Assembly (NCBI GenBank): GCA_950022295.1
Contig: OX465597.1
Coordinates: 191,083,016 to 191,147,015, forward strand
Source: Bromus sterilis
Lineage: Eukaryota; Streptophyta; Magnoliopsida; Poales; Poaceae
Direction: 5' to 3'
Length of the DNA stretch: 64,000 nt
Part shown: piece by piece, positions 1-12,510 of the stretch
Layout of the letters: every line of letters begins with the position of its first letter
How positions within the stretch are numbered: the first letter of the stretch is position 1
Notes under the pieces: generated by a model
What the model saw: only the letters and a program-made list of their open reading frames with translations
Databases searched by the model: none
Told to the model about the DNA's origin: nothing
Made by a program: the position numbers and the translations under genes

Positions 1-3000
1 CTAGCATTCATTTTCTCAATGTTTTCTTTAGTTAACTCACGCATTTTTAATATCAATTCAGCACGTTGCTTAGCATCAAAATTAACCTTCTCCGAAGATG
101 GAAGAGGCAGCAAATCAATAGGTGCACGAGGTAGAAAACCATAAACAATCTCAAAAGGGCACATTTTAGTGGTAGAATGAAATGAACGATTATAAGCAAA
201 TTCAATATGAGGTAAACATTCTTCCCACATTTTCAAGTTACTCTTTAAAACAACCCTAAGCATAGTAGACAAAGTCCTATTGACTACTTCAGTTTGTCCA
301 TCAGTTTGGGGATGACAAGTAGTACTAAAAAGTAGTTTAGTCCCCAACTTAGCCCATAAGCATCTCCAAAAATGGCTAAGAAACTTAGTATCACGATCCA
401 AGACAATAGTATTGGGCACACCATGTAAGCGAATAATCTCACGAAAGAATAAATCAGCAACATTAGCAGCATCATCGCTTTTATGACATGGTATAAAATG
501 TGCCATCTTAGAAAATCTATCCACGACAACAAATATGCTATCCCTCCCCTTGTTTGTTCGAGGCAAGCCTAAAAAATGTCCATGGATATGTCCTCCCACA
601 GAACACTAGGTACAGGTAAAGGCATGTATAAACCATGAGGATTGAGTCGTGACTTAGCTTTTTGACATGTAGTGCAGCGAGCAACAAAACGCTCAACATC
701 CCGTCTCATCTTTGGCCAAAAGAAATGTGTAGCAAGTACGTCCTCGGTCTTCTTCACGCCAAAGTGTCCCATTAATCCTCCTCCATGCGCCTCCTGCAAC
801 AACAAAAGACGAATAGAGCTAGCTGGAATGCATAGCTTGTTAGAACGGAACACAAAACCATCATTAAGCACAAACTTGTTCCATGTTCTACCCTCTCTAC
901 AATTCTGCAATACATCTTTAAATTCCGCATCATGTACATATTGATCTTTGAGTGTCTCTAAACCGAATATCTTGAAGTCAAGTTGTGAAAGCATAGTATA
1001 ACGACGAGACAAAGCATCAGCAATAATATTATCTTTCCCCTTCTTGTGTTTAATGACATAAGGGAAAGTCTCAATAAATTCAACCCACTTAGCATGTCTA
1101 CGATTAAGTTTTGCTTGGCTTCTTATGTGTTTCAAAGATTCATGATCAGAATGTATAACAAATTCTTTGGGCCATAAATAATGTTGCCAAGTTTCTAATG
1201 TCTGAACAAGAGCATATAATTCCTTATCATAAGTAGAATAGTTCAGACTAGGCCCACTCAATTTTTCAGAAAAGTATGCAACAGGTTTAGCATCTTGTAA
1301 TAACACACCTCCCAAACCAATCCCACTAGCATCGCATTCAAGCTCAAAAGTCTTATTAAAATCAGGAAATTGGAGCAAAGGAGCATGTGTTAACTTATCT
1401 GTCAATACCGTGAAGGCTTCTTCCTGTGCGGTACCCCAAGTAAAAGGCACATCCTTGCGTGTAAGCTCATTGAGAGGTGCAGCAATGGTGCTTAAATCTC
1501 TCACAAAACACCTATAGAATCCAGCGAGGCCAACAAAACTCCTCACTCGTGTGACCATTTTGGGCTGCGGCCAACTCTCAATCGCCTCGATCTTGGCTTT
1601 ATCAACTTCAATTCCCTGCGGAGTAACAACATAGCCAAGAAACGATACTCGGTCGATGCAAAAGGTGCACTTCCCAAGGTTACCAAACAAACGTGGATTA
1701 CGTAGAGCAATAAAAACAGCACGTAAATGATCCAAATGTTCCTCCAAAGATTTGCTATAAATCAGTATATCATCAAAATAGACTACCACAAATCGTCCAA
1801 TGAAAGCACGTAAAACCTCGTTCATTAATCTCATGAAAGTGCTAGGTGCATTAGTTAACCCAAAAGGCATGACTAACCACTCATATAATCCAAACTTAGT
1901 TTTAAATGCCGTTTTCCATTCATCCCCTAATTTCATGCGAATTTGATGGTATCCACTACGCAAATCAACTTTGGAAAACATGGTAGAGCCACTTAATTCA
2001 TCAAGCATATCATCTAACCTAGGAATAGGATGACGATAACGAATAGTAATATTATTAATGGCTCTACAATCAACACACATACGCCAAGTTCCATCCTTTT
2101 TAGGCACTAATATAACAGGAACAACACAAGGACTAAGGGATTCACGTATGTAACCTTTGTCGAGTAGTTGTTGTACTTGACGCTGAATCTCCTTCGTCTC
2201 CTCCGGATTGGTACGGTATGGCGCACGGTTGGGCAGCGAAGCACCGGGAATTAAGTCAATCTGATGCTCAATCCCTCGAATAGGTGGTAATCCCGGTGGT
2301 ACGTCTTGTGGAAAGACGTCAATAAACTCCTGCAAAAGGTCAGTGACAATAGGAGGAAAAGAAGGAGGCAATTCCTCAAATGAAAACAAAGCTTCTTTGC
2401 ACACAAAAGCATAGCACACATATTGACTAACATCCAAATCCGAAATATCAACCTTAGTAGCAAGCAAAGTTGGACTAGTCAATTTAATTTCATTAGAAAC
2501 AGCAGAAGAAGATTTGCTATTAGTCTTATGTTGTTGCTCAAATTCTTTAGCTGCTATCTCATTTTCACTCTTATTTTTCTCCTGTTTAGCTTTACTAGCT
2601 CTAGCAAGATCATCTTTCACAATTTGTTCAGGAGACATAGGAAGTAAAGCAATAGTTTTATCCTGATGAACCAGAGTAAACTGATTTTTCCTACCATGGT
2701 GTACAACATTCCTATCAAATTGCCATGGTCTACCAAGTAAAAGAGAGCATGCTTGCATGGGTACCACATCACAATCAACATAATCAGCATATGCAGCAAT
2801 GCTAAACTGCACACGAACAAAACGCGTTACCTTAATCTTACCACTATTGTTAAACCACTGAATATAGTACGGATGGAGGTGTGGTCTTGTGGTGAGAGAT
2901 AGCTTCTCCACCAACTCCATGCTAGCCAAGTTGTTGCAACTCCCTCCGTCAATGATGATGCGAACCGAACGTTCTTTCACCACTCCCTTTGTGTGGAACA

Positions 3001-3145
3001 AATTATGCCTCTGGTTTTGCTCGGCCTTCGATACCTGCACACTTAACACACGTTGAGCAACCAAACTAGCATATTGATCTGCATCATCAGGAGCCATATA
3101 CTCTATCATGAGCATCATCATGGGCACCCTGTTCCTCGTGAGCAA
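1..3145 (-). pseudogene. Element F pol (PR-RT-RNaseH-IN), broken and cut by window edge
   Basis: This is the pol part of a main-family Ty3/gypsy polyprotein read on the minus strand. A retroviral-type protease motif (DGGSCNNLAS) lies near 2925-2955, the reverse transcriptase catalytic YFDD near 1768-1780, and RNase H near 1100-1400. The integrase zinc-binding region lies near 665-800 and the integrase core runs on to base 1. A short deletion near 570 shifts the frame inside integrase, just before the catalytic core. A 2-base deletion near 3110 separates pol from the upstream gag frame; in intact copies B and I the two are one ORF. The C-terminus and 3' LTR lie outside the window. The copy cannot make a complete polyprotein. 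Confidence 0.9.
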
Positions 3146-4487
3146 TGAGAACTAAATTCTCCTCATCATAGTCACTCGCTGACTCATACCCACCATCCGC
3201 CGTAATAGTCATCACACACTTGGAGGGACAGTCTTTTGCGAAGTGACCTCCACCTTGGCACCTGCGACATTTAATATCACGATCTCGTGTTTGTCCTGTG
3301 GAAGCCATGGATGAAGAAGAACTCGCTGCTGGACCACTCTGTGCACCCTTGAATGGTGGCGCTGGCTGTTTTGGTGGCTCCCTGTAAGAATGAGCGGTTG
3401 AAGTAGATGGTGGTGCAGCAGGACGTGTGGATGTAGAAGGTCCACGCGATGTCCATGATGTATTTCGTCCTGCAGAAAAGTTAGGTCTCGTAGCGGCCTG
3501 TCGATCCTGCACTTCACGTTCAGCTTTACAAGCAAGATGAAACAAACGAGTAATAGTAGCATAGTCCTTGTATTCTAGAATAGTTTGTATCTCCCTGTTT
3601 AAGCCACCTATAAAACGTGCAAACATAGCTTCATTATCCTCTACTAGGCCACATCTAATCAATCCAGTTTGTAATTCTTGATAATATTCCTCTACAGAAT
3701 TTTTTCCTTGTCTCAAACGCTGTAATTTTTGTAGCAATTCACGTTGATAATAAGGAGGAACCCAGCGAGTACGCATAGCATCTTTTAAAGCAGCCCAAGT
3801 AGCTGGAATATTATTAGCATGCAATCTACAATGTTCAGACCACCAAATAGATGCAAAACCCGTGAATTCACAAACAGCAGCAGTAACACGTCTATTCTCA
3901 GGATATTGTAAACATGTAAAGCGTTGTTCAGTTTCTAACTCCCAAGTAAGATAAGCATCGGGAATATATCTACCCTCAAATGGCTTAAGATTCAATTTAA
4001 GTTTAGGCACATGTTCATCATCGCGTACCTGAGGGGGTGGTTGGTGTCGACCGTGGCGAATGTGGGGACGTGGACGTCCAGCTGGCTGTTCATAGGCCGC
4101 TTCTTGTTCCATCTCCTCCTCGTAATCACCCTCGTAGTTGTCGTCCTGGCCGACGTCAGAGGCAGCAGCAGCAGTAACTGCAGCAGCAGCAGGAGCACCA
4201 GCAGCTTGTCCGCCCGGAAACAGAATACGTCGTGCACGTCGTGGTGGCGGTGGCTGTGCTGGAGCGGCCGCAGGCTGTATAGGTAGGCGTGCGAGCAACT
4301 CAGTAAACTTGGCGTCGAGCTTGGTGTCGATCATCTTCTCCACACCATCAACCGCCTCTGTAAATCTGTTCTCGATGTCATTCACCTGTTCAGACATCAT
4401 TTGTGCAAATTTATCATGTAATGCTTTGTTTGTCATATTCTCCCAATCAGGTGCATCCCGCACCACTTCATCATGGGATCCTGGCAT
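3111..4487 (-). pseudogene. Element F gag (capsid and CCHC nucleocapsid)
   Basis: This is the gag portion of F. I start it at the ATG giving MPGSHDE, because this ATG is conserved in every related copy; an in-frame ATG eight codons upstream lies in a pyrimidine-rich leader. An acidic and Ala/Pro-rich segment is followed by the gag capsid region (FEGRYIPDAYLTWELE, then ASIWWSEHCRLH) and a CCHC zinc knuckle of the form CRRCQGGGHFAKDC near 3225-3270. Gag would form the virus-like particle and package the RNA. The frame shifts just after the acidic linker, where pol begins, through loss of two bases relative to copies B and I. Confidence 0.88.
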
Positions 4488-4889
4488 GGTTAGCAGAAAT
4501 AGAAAACACACAGAAATATGATCCTACTTCTACTAATGGGATGTGGGGTGGTGGAAAGCACAAATCCGTCAAGCTTTTCTTTAGTTCTTACCGATTCTTA
4601 CCTAGCAGCAGGTGGTGATGTACAACCAACGGGTCAAAACTCTCAGAGATGTGGTAGAGCGATGGCCAGGAGGTGTCAAAACGCACAATGTAGAATATAT
4701 GTGGAGCTGTAGGAAGGCTGACAAATATGGTAGCAAAAGCTCAACAGTAATCAAAACAGAGATGCAAAGCTGAATAAACACTCAACGTTGGTACTGTGCT
4801 GATCCTAGGCTAGACCGTACCTAGAGACGCGAGCCTAAAACACCAACGAAAGCACGGCGCGGCACGTAATCAACTGAGAAGCACGGTCC
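4488..4889 (-). other. Element F 5' leader (partial)
   Basis: This untranslated leader lies upstream of F gag and closely matches the leaders of B, E, H and I. It contains the AGGTAAGAATCGG donor-like site found before gag in each copy, here a variant. It stops at the head-to-head junction, and no 5' LTR or primer site for F is visible. Confidence 0.8.
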
Positions 4890-4965
4890 GCCCTCTATTT
4901 GGTGGTGTTTTAGGCTCGCGTCTCGCCCCGTGCTTTCGTTGGTGTTTCTCAGTTGTTTCTCAGTG

Positions 4966-5358
4966 CTTCTCAGTTGTTTACGTCCCGCCCCGTGCTTTCG
5001 TTGGTGTTTTAGGCTCGCGTCTCTAGTACGGTCTAGCCTAGGATCAGCACAGTACCGACGTTTAGTGTTTATTCAACTTTGCATCTCTTTTTTGATTCCT
5101 GTTGAGCTTTTGCAACCATACTTGTCAGCCTTCCTACAGCTCCACATATATTCTACATCGTGCGTTTTGACACCTCCTGGCCATCGCTCTACCACATCTC
5201 TGAGAGTTTTGACCCGTTGGTTGTACATCACCACCTGCTGCTAGGTAAGAATCGGTAAGAACGAAAGAAAAGCTTGACGGATTTGTGCTTTCCACCACTC
5301 CACATCCCATTAGTAGAAGTAGGATCATATTTCTGTGTGTTTTCTATTTCTACTAACC
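4966..5358 (+). other. Element E 5' leader (partial)
   Basis: This main-family leader lies upstream of E gag and is colinear with the leaders of B (12530-12909) and I (41100-41486). It keeps the donor-like AGGTAAGAATCGG at about 5242. The 5' LTR and primer site that should precede it are missing at the head-to-head junction. Confidence 0.8.
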
Positions 5359-5780
5359 ATGCCAGGATCACATGACGAAGTGGCGTGGGATGCGCCTGAT
5401 TGGGAGAACATGACAAACAAGGAACTACATGATAAATTTGCACAAATGATGTCTGAGCAGGTGAATGACATCGAGAACAGATTTACAGAGGTGATTTATG
5501 ACATGGAGAAGATAATCGACACCAAGCTCGACGCCAAGTTTACTGAGTTGATCGCACGCCTACCTACACAGCCTGCTCCCGCTCCAGCACAGCCACCGCC
5601 ACCCTGACGTGCACGACGTATTCTGTTTCTGGGCGGACAAGTTGCTGGTATTGGTGCTCCTCCTGCTGCTTCAGTTACTGCTACTGCTGCTCCTTCTGAC
5701 GTCGGCCAGGACGACAACTACGAGGGTGATTACGAGGAGGAGGTGGAACAGGAAGCGGCCTATGAACAGCTAGCTGGACG
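5359..5780 (+). pseudogene. Element E gag, 5' fragment
   Basis: This is the N-terminal gag fragment of E, beginning MPGSHDEVAWDAPDW. A stop (TGA) at about 5605-5607 replaces the CGA arginine codon seen in copy I. Reading resumes in frame to YEQLAGR, where the LTR at 5781 interrupts it. The next E sequence found is at 25722, well inside protease, so the rest of gag and the start of pol are absent. This is best explained by a deletion accompanying the nested insertions. Confidence 0.85.
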
Positions 5781-6665
5781 TGATGAGGACATCCCTACTA
5801 ATGTTACACCCATATCCTCACAAACTACACATATTGGACCAGTTACTAGAGCACGCGCACGTCAACTAAATTATCAGGTACTTTCGTTTCTTGCGAATCC
5901 TTCTAATGTTCATGAACATATGATGCTGCCTAAATTAGATACTTTTGTTTTGCTTATGAATGAAGGACCTAGCATGGACAAGAAGGATGGTCATTAGAGC
6001 GGGATCAAGCATGGAGAAGAAGGTGCGCGCGCGGGAAAGGACTATGGAGCTTCCAGTGGTGATTTTCGCACTTTGAAGACACCATAAGGCGCGCATGAAT
6101 CCTGGACGAAATACACGAGATGGCACTTCATTATTTTCATCCAAGGGCAATTATAGGTGCTGCGTCACCTTAATATTTGGTTGGGCCCATGTAATTTCGA
6201 AATACCACATTATAGGCTGTTTTTAGAGTCCGTATGTGTGGGGAAACCGAGTTAGGGTTGTTTTCGGACCCCACCTCCAAGGGGTCACGAAAATTCCCTC
6301 TGTTTCCCCATATATACAGCCCTTAGGGCGTCGTTTAGACTTGGGTTTTAATTAGATTTAAGTTAGCCATAGCCGCAACTTCGAGCTCTTCGTTTGTGTC
6401 ATCCGACCAGGCCAAGACCGCATTGGAACCCCAACTTTCGTAATCATTCATCTTATATTCGCAATATCCAGATTGCAATTCTTAGTTCTTGCTTGTTCTT
6501 CGATTGCTTGCAGGAATTAGACCTTCGTGGTCAGGTTGATCGCAATAACCTCTCGGAGGTTGTTTAGCGATCGCTAAGGCGCAACGTCTTCGAACGTTCG
6601 TAGTCGGATCGTGAAAGTCGTCTCCACCATTTCATCGAAACATCGGGACACCTTCGCCTCTATCA
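5781..6665 (+). repeat. 5' LTR of element A (885 bp)
   Basis: It begins TGATGAGGACATCC and ends CTCTATCA, the main-family LTR ends, and a primer site follows directly. It is about 30 bp shorter than the usual 916 bp because of small deletions near the 3' end. A TATA-like CATATATACA box lies near 6308-6317. The left flank is GGACG in E gag, but no matching GGACG follows the 3' LTR at 25721. Confidence 0.92.
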
Positions 6666-6667
6666 AG

Positions 6668-6685
6668 TGGTATCAGATTTCCAGG
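6668..6685 (+). promoter_or_regulatory. Primer binding site of element A
   Basis: TGGTATCAGATTTCCAGG lies two bases after the LTR. It resembles the complement of the plant initiator tRNA-Met 3' end, the usual primer of this group. Confidence 0.8.
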
Positions 6686-8683
6686 TTGCTCGGTGAGATT
6701 TACCAGTTTTTCGTAGTCTAGATTAGTTCTGTTTTCATACCTACAGTCCACGAAAAAGCCAAGAAAAATTTAAGGTTAGATCATCACGTCCCAAAACAGT
6801 CCGAGCCTTTGTCCAGTTTTCTTTGCAGTAGTTTGCTTTGTTGAATTTGCGGTTGCATCGTTGTGTTGAGTTGCTGATCTTAGCGTCTAGTTCCCTTAGA
6901 GTTTCGAGTTCTGATCACAGTTTTTCACGCCGCCGCCACAGAGTAGTACACCACCACGTTCCGCCAATCCGAGTCCAGAAACACCACCACGTTCCGCCAA
7001 CCCGAGTCCATATGATGAGGACATCTCTACTAATGTTACACCCACATCTTCACCAACTACACATACTGGACCAGTTACTAGAGCACGCGCACGTCAACTA
7101 AATTATCAGGTACTTTCATTTCTTGCGAATCCTTCTAATGTTCAGGAACATATGATGCTGCCTAAATTAGATACTTTTGTTTGTCTTATGAATGAAGGAC
7201 CTAGCATGGATAAGAAGGATGGTCATTGGAGCGGGATCAAGCATGGAGAAGGAGGTGTGCGCGCGGGAAAGGACAATGGAGCTTCCAGTGGTGATTTTCG
7301 CACTTTGAGGCCACCATAAGGCGTGCATGAAGACTTGGATGAGAGACACAAGACGCCACATTAATATTTTCGTCCAAGGGTTATTATAAGTGCTGCGTCA
7401 CCTTATTATTGGGCCAGGCCCATGTAATTTCGAAATAAAATTAATAGGCTATTTTTTAGAGTCCGTATGTGTGGGGAAACCGAGTTAGGGTTGTTTTCGG
7501 ACCCCTACTCCAAGGGGCCACGAAATTCCCCTCTGTTCCCCCATATATACAGCCCTTAGGGCGTCGTTTAGACTTGGGTTTTAATTAGATTTAAGTTAGC
7601 CATAGCCGCAACTTCGAGCTCTTCGTTTGGGTCATCCGACCAGGCCAAGACCTCATTGGAACCCCAACTTTCGTAATCATTCATCTTATATTCGCAATAT
7701 CCAGATTGCAATTCTTAGTTCTTGCTTGTTCTTCGATTGCTTGCAGGAATTAGACCTTCGTGGTCAGGTTGATCGTGCATCCGCGGGATCAATAACCTCT
7801 CGGAGTTGGTTTATCGAGCGCTAAGGCGCAACGTCTTCGCACGTTCGTAGTCGGATCGTGAAAGTCGCCTCCACCATAATAAATCTCCACCATCTCATCG
7901 AAACATCGGGACACCTTCGCCTCTATCACCATATACACCACCATGACCTACCAATCCGAGTTGAGTTCCATCACCCGTTCGGTTTGTGTTATCTCCGTAG
8001 CCAGAATAGTTTTGAGTTGAATAGAGTCGGATTTCACCAATCTTTGTCGTACGTAGAAGGGGGTGATTTCCAAAAAAAAAGAGTCTGGCACACTTTCCAG
8101 AGCAGTTTTTAGGCCAAAAAATTGAGGGGTGAAATTTTTTTGTGCCCATACCTTCCTTAGGTCCAGAAACTCATTTTGAGACGTTCGCTACCATAGTGAT
8201 TTTTTCGCACTTTTTCAGCCAGCGTAGTCCGGAATCGCCAAAAAAAAGCAAAAAAAAAGAAAAAGAGAGAGAGAAAAAATTCAGAGTGTGCTTCTTAGTT
8301 GTTTACGTGCCGCGTCGTGCTTTCGTTGGTGTTCTAGGCTCGCGTCTCTAGTACGATCTAGCCTAGGATCAGCACAGTACCGACGTTGAGTGTTTATTCA
8401 GCTTTGCATCTCTGTTTTGATTACTGTTGAGCTTTTGTTACAGTACTTGTCAACCTTCCTACAGCTCCACATATATTCTACATCATGCGTTTTGACACCT
8501 CCTGGCCATCGCTCTACCACATCTCTGAGAGTTTTGACCCGTTGGTTGTACATCACAACCTGCTGCTAGGTAAGAATCGGTAAGAACGAAAGAAAAGCTT
8601 GATGGATTTGTGCTTTCCACCACTCCACATCCCATTAGTAGAAGTAGGATCATATTTCTGTGTGTTTTCTATTTCTGCTAACC
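6686..8683 (+). other. Element A leader, split by a solo LTR
   Basis: This non-coding leader between the primer site and gag is interrupted by the solo LTR at 7013-7928. It includes an A-rich stretch near 8235-8280 and the donor-like AGGTAAGAATCGG near 8570. I see no other gene in it. Confidence 0.8.
7013..7928 (+). mobile_element. Solo LTR, main family (916 bp)
   Basis: A complete LTR (TGATGAGG...CTCTATCA) has no internal region on either side. It is flanked by the 5-base target duplication CCATA at 7008-7012 and 7929-7933, and the host leader is colinear across the site. It is the product of recombination between the two LTRs of an inserted element. A frame for the LTR-encoded tail is still visible. 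Confidence 0.95.
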
Positions 8684-11076
8684 ATGCCTGGATCACATGA
8701 TGAAGTGGCGCGGGATACGCCTGATTGGGAGAACATGACAAACAAGGAATTACATGATAAATTTGCACAAATGATGTCTGAACAGGTGAATGATATCGAG
8801 AACAGATTTACAGAGGCGATTGATGGTGTGGAGAAGATGATCAACACCAAGCTCGACGCCAAGTTTACTGAGTTGATCGCACGCGTACCTACACAGCCTG
8901 CTGCTGCTCCAGCACAGCCACCGCCACCATGACGTGCATGACGTATTCTGTTTCCGGGCGGACAAGCTGCTGGTATTGGTGCTCCTCCTGCTGCTGCAGT
9001 TACTTCTACTGCTGCTGCTTCTGACGTCGGCCAGGACGACAACTACGAGGGTGATTATGAGGAGGAAGTGGAACAGGAAGCGGCCTATGAACAGCCAGCT
9101 GGACGTCCACGTCCCAACATTCGCCACGGTCGACACCAACCACCCCCTCAGGTACGCGATGATGAATATGTGCCTAAAATTAAATTGAATCTTAAGCCAT
9201 TTGAGGGTAGATATATTCCCGATGCTTATCTTACTTGGGAGTTAGAAACTGAACAACGCTTTACATGTTTACAATATCCTGAGAATAGACGTGTTACTGC
9301 TGCTGTTTGTGAATTCACGGGGTTTGCATCTATTTGGTGGTCTGAACATTGTAGATTGCATGCTAATAATATTCCAACTACTTGGGCTGCTTTAAAAGAT
9401 GCTATGCGTACTCGCTGGGTTCCTCCTTATTATCAACGTGAATTGCTACAAAAATTATAGCGTTTGAGACAAGGAAAAAATTCTGTAGAGGAATATTATC
9501 AGGAATTACAAACTGGACTGATTAGATGTGGCCTAGTAGAGGATAATGAAGCTATGCTTGCACGTTTTATGGGTGGCTTAAACAAGGAGATACAAACTAT
9601 TCTAGAATACAAGGACTATACTACTATCACTCGTTTGTTTCATCTTGCTTGTAAAGTTGAACGTGAAGTGCAGGATCGACAGGCCGCTACGAGACCTAAC
9701 TTTTCTGCAGGACGAAATACATCATGGACATCGCGTGGAGCTTCTACATCCACACGTCCTGCTGCACCACCATCTACTTCAGCCGCGCATTCTTACAGGG
9801 AGCCACCAAAAAAGCCAGCGCCACCATTCAAGGGTGCACAGAGTGGTCCAGCGGCGAGTTCTTCTTCATCCATGGCTTCCACAGGGAAAACACGAGATCG
9901 TGATATTAAATGTCGCAGGTGCCAATGTGGAGGTCACTTCGCCAAAGACTGTCCCTCCAAGCGTGTGATGAGTATTACGGCGGAAGGTGGGTATGAGTCA
10001 GCGAGTGACTATGACGAGGAGACTTTAGTTCTCATTGCCCATGAGGAACAGGGTGCCCATGGTGATGCTTATGATATAGAGTATATGGCTCCTGATGATG
10101 CGGATAAATATGCTAGTTTGGTTGCTCAACGTGTGTTAAGTGTGCAGGTAACGAAGGCCGAGCAAAACGAGAGGCATAATTTGTTCCACACAAAGGGAGT
10201 GGTGAAAGAACGTTCGGTTCTCATCATTATTGACGGAGGGAGTTGCAACAACTTGGCTAGCATGGATTTGGTGGAGAAGCTATCTCTCACCACAAGACCA
10301 CACCCCCATCCGTACTATATTCAGTGGTTTAACAATAGTGGTAAGATTAAGGTAACGCGTTCTGTTCGTGTGCACTTTACCATTGATGCATCTGCTGATT
10401 ATGTTGATTGTGATGTGGTACCCATGCAAGCATGCTCTCTTTTACTTGGTAGACCATGGCAATTTGATAGGAATGTTGTACACCATGGTAGGACAAATCA
10501 GTTTACTCTGGTTCATCAGGATAAAAATATTGCTTTACTTCCTATGTCTCCTGAACAAATTGTGAAAGATGATCTTGCTAGAGCTAGTAAAGCTAAACAG
10601 GAGAAAAATAAGAGTGAAAATGAGATAGCAGCTAAAGAATTTGAGCAACAACATAAGACTAATAGCAAATCTTCTTCTGCTGTTTCTAATGAAATTAAAT
10701 TGACTAGTCCAACTTTGCTTGCTACTAAGGTTGATATTTCGGATTTGGATGTTAGTCAATATGTGTGCTATGCTTTTGTGTGCAAAGAAGCTTTGTTTTC
10801 ATTTGAGGAATTGCCTCCTTCTTTGCCATCTGTTGTCACTTACCTTTTGCAGGAGTTTATTGACGTCTTTCCACAAGACGTACCACCGGGATTACCACCT
10901 ATTCGAGGGATTGAGCACCAGATTGACTTAATTCCCGGTGCTTCGCTGCCCAACCGTGCGCCATATCGTACCAATCCGGAGGAGACGAAGGAGATTCAGC
11001 GTCAAGTACAAGAGCTACTCGACAAAGGTTACATACGTGAATTCCTTAGTCCTTGTGTTGTTCCTGTTATATTAGT
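8684..11076 (+). pseudogene. Element A gag-PR-RT start, interrupted
   Basis: This is the first part of A's polyprotein, beginning MPGSHDEVARD. A CGA-to-TGA stop lies at about 8931 (the same codon as in E) and a CAG-to-TAG stop at 9458-9460. The frame is otherwise open through the gag capsid, a zinc knuckle CRRCQCGGHFAKDC near 9915-9955, the protease DGGS near 10232, and the start of reverse transcriptase. It is cut at VPVILV by insertion of element B at 11077 and continues at 18612. Confidence 0.92.
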
Positions 11077-11992
11077 TGATGAGGACATCTCTACTAATGT
11101 TACACCCACATCTTCACAAACTACACATAATGGACCAGTTACTAGAGCACGCGCACGTCAATTAAATTATCAGGTACTTTCGTTTCTTGCGAATCCTTCT
11201 AATATTCAAGAACATATGATGCTGCCTAAATTAGATACTTTTGTTTGTCTTATGAATGAAGGACCTAGCATGGACAAGAAGGATGGTCATTGGAGCGGGA
11301 TCAAGCATGGAGAAGAAGGTGCGCGCGCGGGAAAGGACAGCGGAGCTTCCCGTGGTGATTATCGCACTTTGAAGCCACCATAAGGCGCGCATAAAGACTT
11401 GGACGAGAGACACAAGATGCCACATTAATATTTTCGTCCAAGAGTTATTATAGGTGCTGCGTCACCTTATTATTGGGCCAGGCCCATGTAATTTCGAAAT
11501 ACACTTAATAGGCTATTTTTTAGAGTCCGTATGTGTGGGGAAACCGAGTTAGGGTTGTTTTCGGACCCCTCCTCCAAGGGGCCACGAAATTCCCCTCTGT
11601 TCCCCCATATATACAGCCCTTAGGGCATCGTTTAGACTTGGGTTTTAATTAGATTTAAGTTAGCCATAGCCGCAACTTCGAGTTCTTCGTTTGTGTCGTC
11701 CGACCAGGCCAAGACCGCATTGGAACCCCAACTTTTGTTAATCTTTCATCTTATATTCGCAATATCCAGATTGCAATTCTTAGTTCTTGCTTGTTCTTCG
11801 ATTGCTTGCAGGAATTGACCTTCGTGGTCAGGTTGATCGTGCATCCGCGGGATCAATAACCTCTCGGAGTTGGTTTAGCGATTGCTAAGGCGCAACGTCT
11901 TCGCACGTTCGTAGTCGGGTCGTGAAAGTCTACTCCACCAAAATCGATCTCCACCATCTCATCGAAGCATCGGGACACCTTCGCCTCTATCA
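11077..11992 (+). repeat. 5' LTR of element B
   Basis: This 916-bp LTR starts TGATGAGG and ends CTCTATCA. I found no difference from the 3' LTR at 17691-18606 when reading them side by side. The first ~310 bases also carry the reading frame of the polyprotein tail. Confidence 0.96.
11606..11615 (+). promoter_or_regulatory. TATA box in element B 5' LTR
   Basis: CATATATACA follows a pyrimidine-rich stretch in the LTR. It is conserved at the same place in all main-family LTRs, and related TATATATAC occurs in D. Transcription would start some 30 bases downstream, which places the tail-coding part of the LTR in U3. Confidence 0.7.
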
Positions 11993-11994
11993 AG

Positions 11995-12012
11995 TGGTAT
12001 CAGATTTCCAGG
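11995..12012 (+). promoter_or_regulatory. Primer binding site of element B
   Basis: TGGTATCAGATTTCCAGG lies two bases after the LTR and is compatible with initiator tRNA-Met priming. Confidence 0.82.
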
Positions 12013-12461
12013 TTGCTCGGTGAGATTTACCAGTTTTTCATAGTCTAGATTGGTTCTGTTCTTCATACCTACAGTCCACGAAAAAGCCAACAAAAAAAAA
12101 TTAGGGTTAGATCATCACGTCCCAAGACAGTCCTAGCCTTTGTCCAGTTTTCTTTTCAGTACTTGCTTTGTTGAATTTACGGTTGCATCGTTGTGTCAAG
12201 TTGCTGATCTTAGCGTCTAGTTTCCTTAGAGTTTCGAGTTCTGATCACAGTTTGCCACGTCGCCACCGCACAGTAGTAATCCGAGTCCAGATACACCACG
12301 TTCCGCCAATCCGAGTCCATATACACCACCACGAGCTACACGAGTCCGAGTTGAGTTCCACCATCAGTACGGTTTGTGATCTCTCCGTAGCCAGAATAGT
12401 TTGAGTTGATTAGAGTCGGATTTCACCAAACTTTTGTCGTACGTAGAAGGGAGGTGATTTC

Positions 12462-12510
<49 letters not shown>

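Larger units (their letters stand above)
3990..5780. repeat. Large inverted repeat, F leader/gag against E leader/gag
   Basis: The minus-strand F leader and gag start (about 3990-4889) are mirrored by the plus-strand E leader and gag start (about 4966-5780). The arms are about 0.8 kb and highly similar. The roughly 75-base centre (4890-4965) holds rearranged leader scraps, including a second copy of the segment GGTGTTTTAGGCTCGCG. Two truncated elements therefore meet head to head without their 5' LTRs. Confidence 0.85.

Noticed and set aside
11160..11820. Possible intron in the main LTR: TATCAG|GTACTTTC donor and TTGCTTGCAG acceptor
   Set aside because: The donor lies in U3, upstream of the TATA box and outside the expected start of the transcript at the 5' LTR. 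The donor bases are explained by coding of NYQV in the tail.
12464..12505. Long poly-A run, as after a processed pseudogene
   Set aside because: It lies in the fixed leader of B, and similar A-rich runs occur at the same place in A and I. It is part of the element, prone to slippage.
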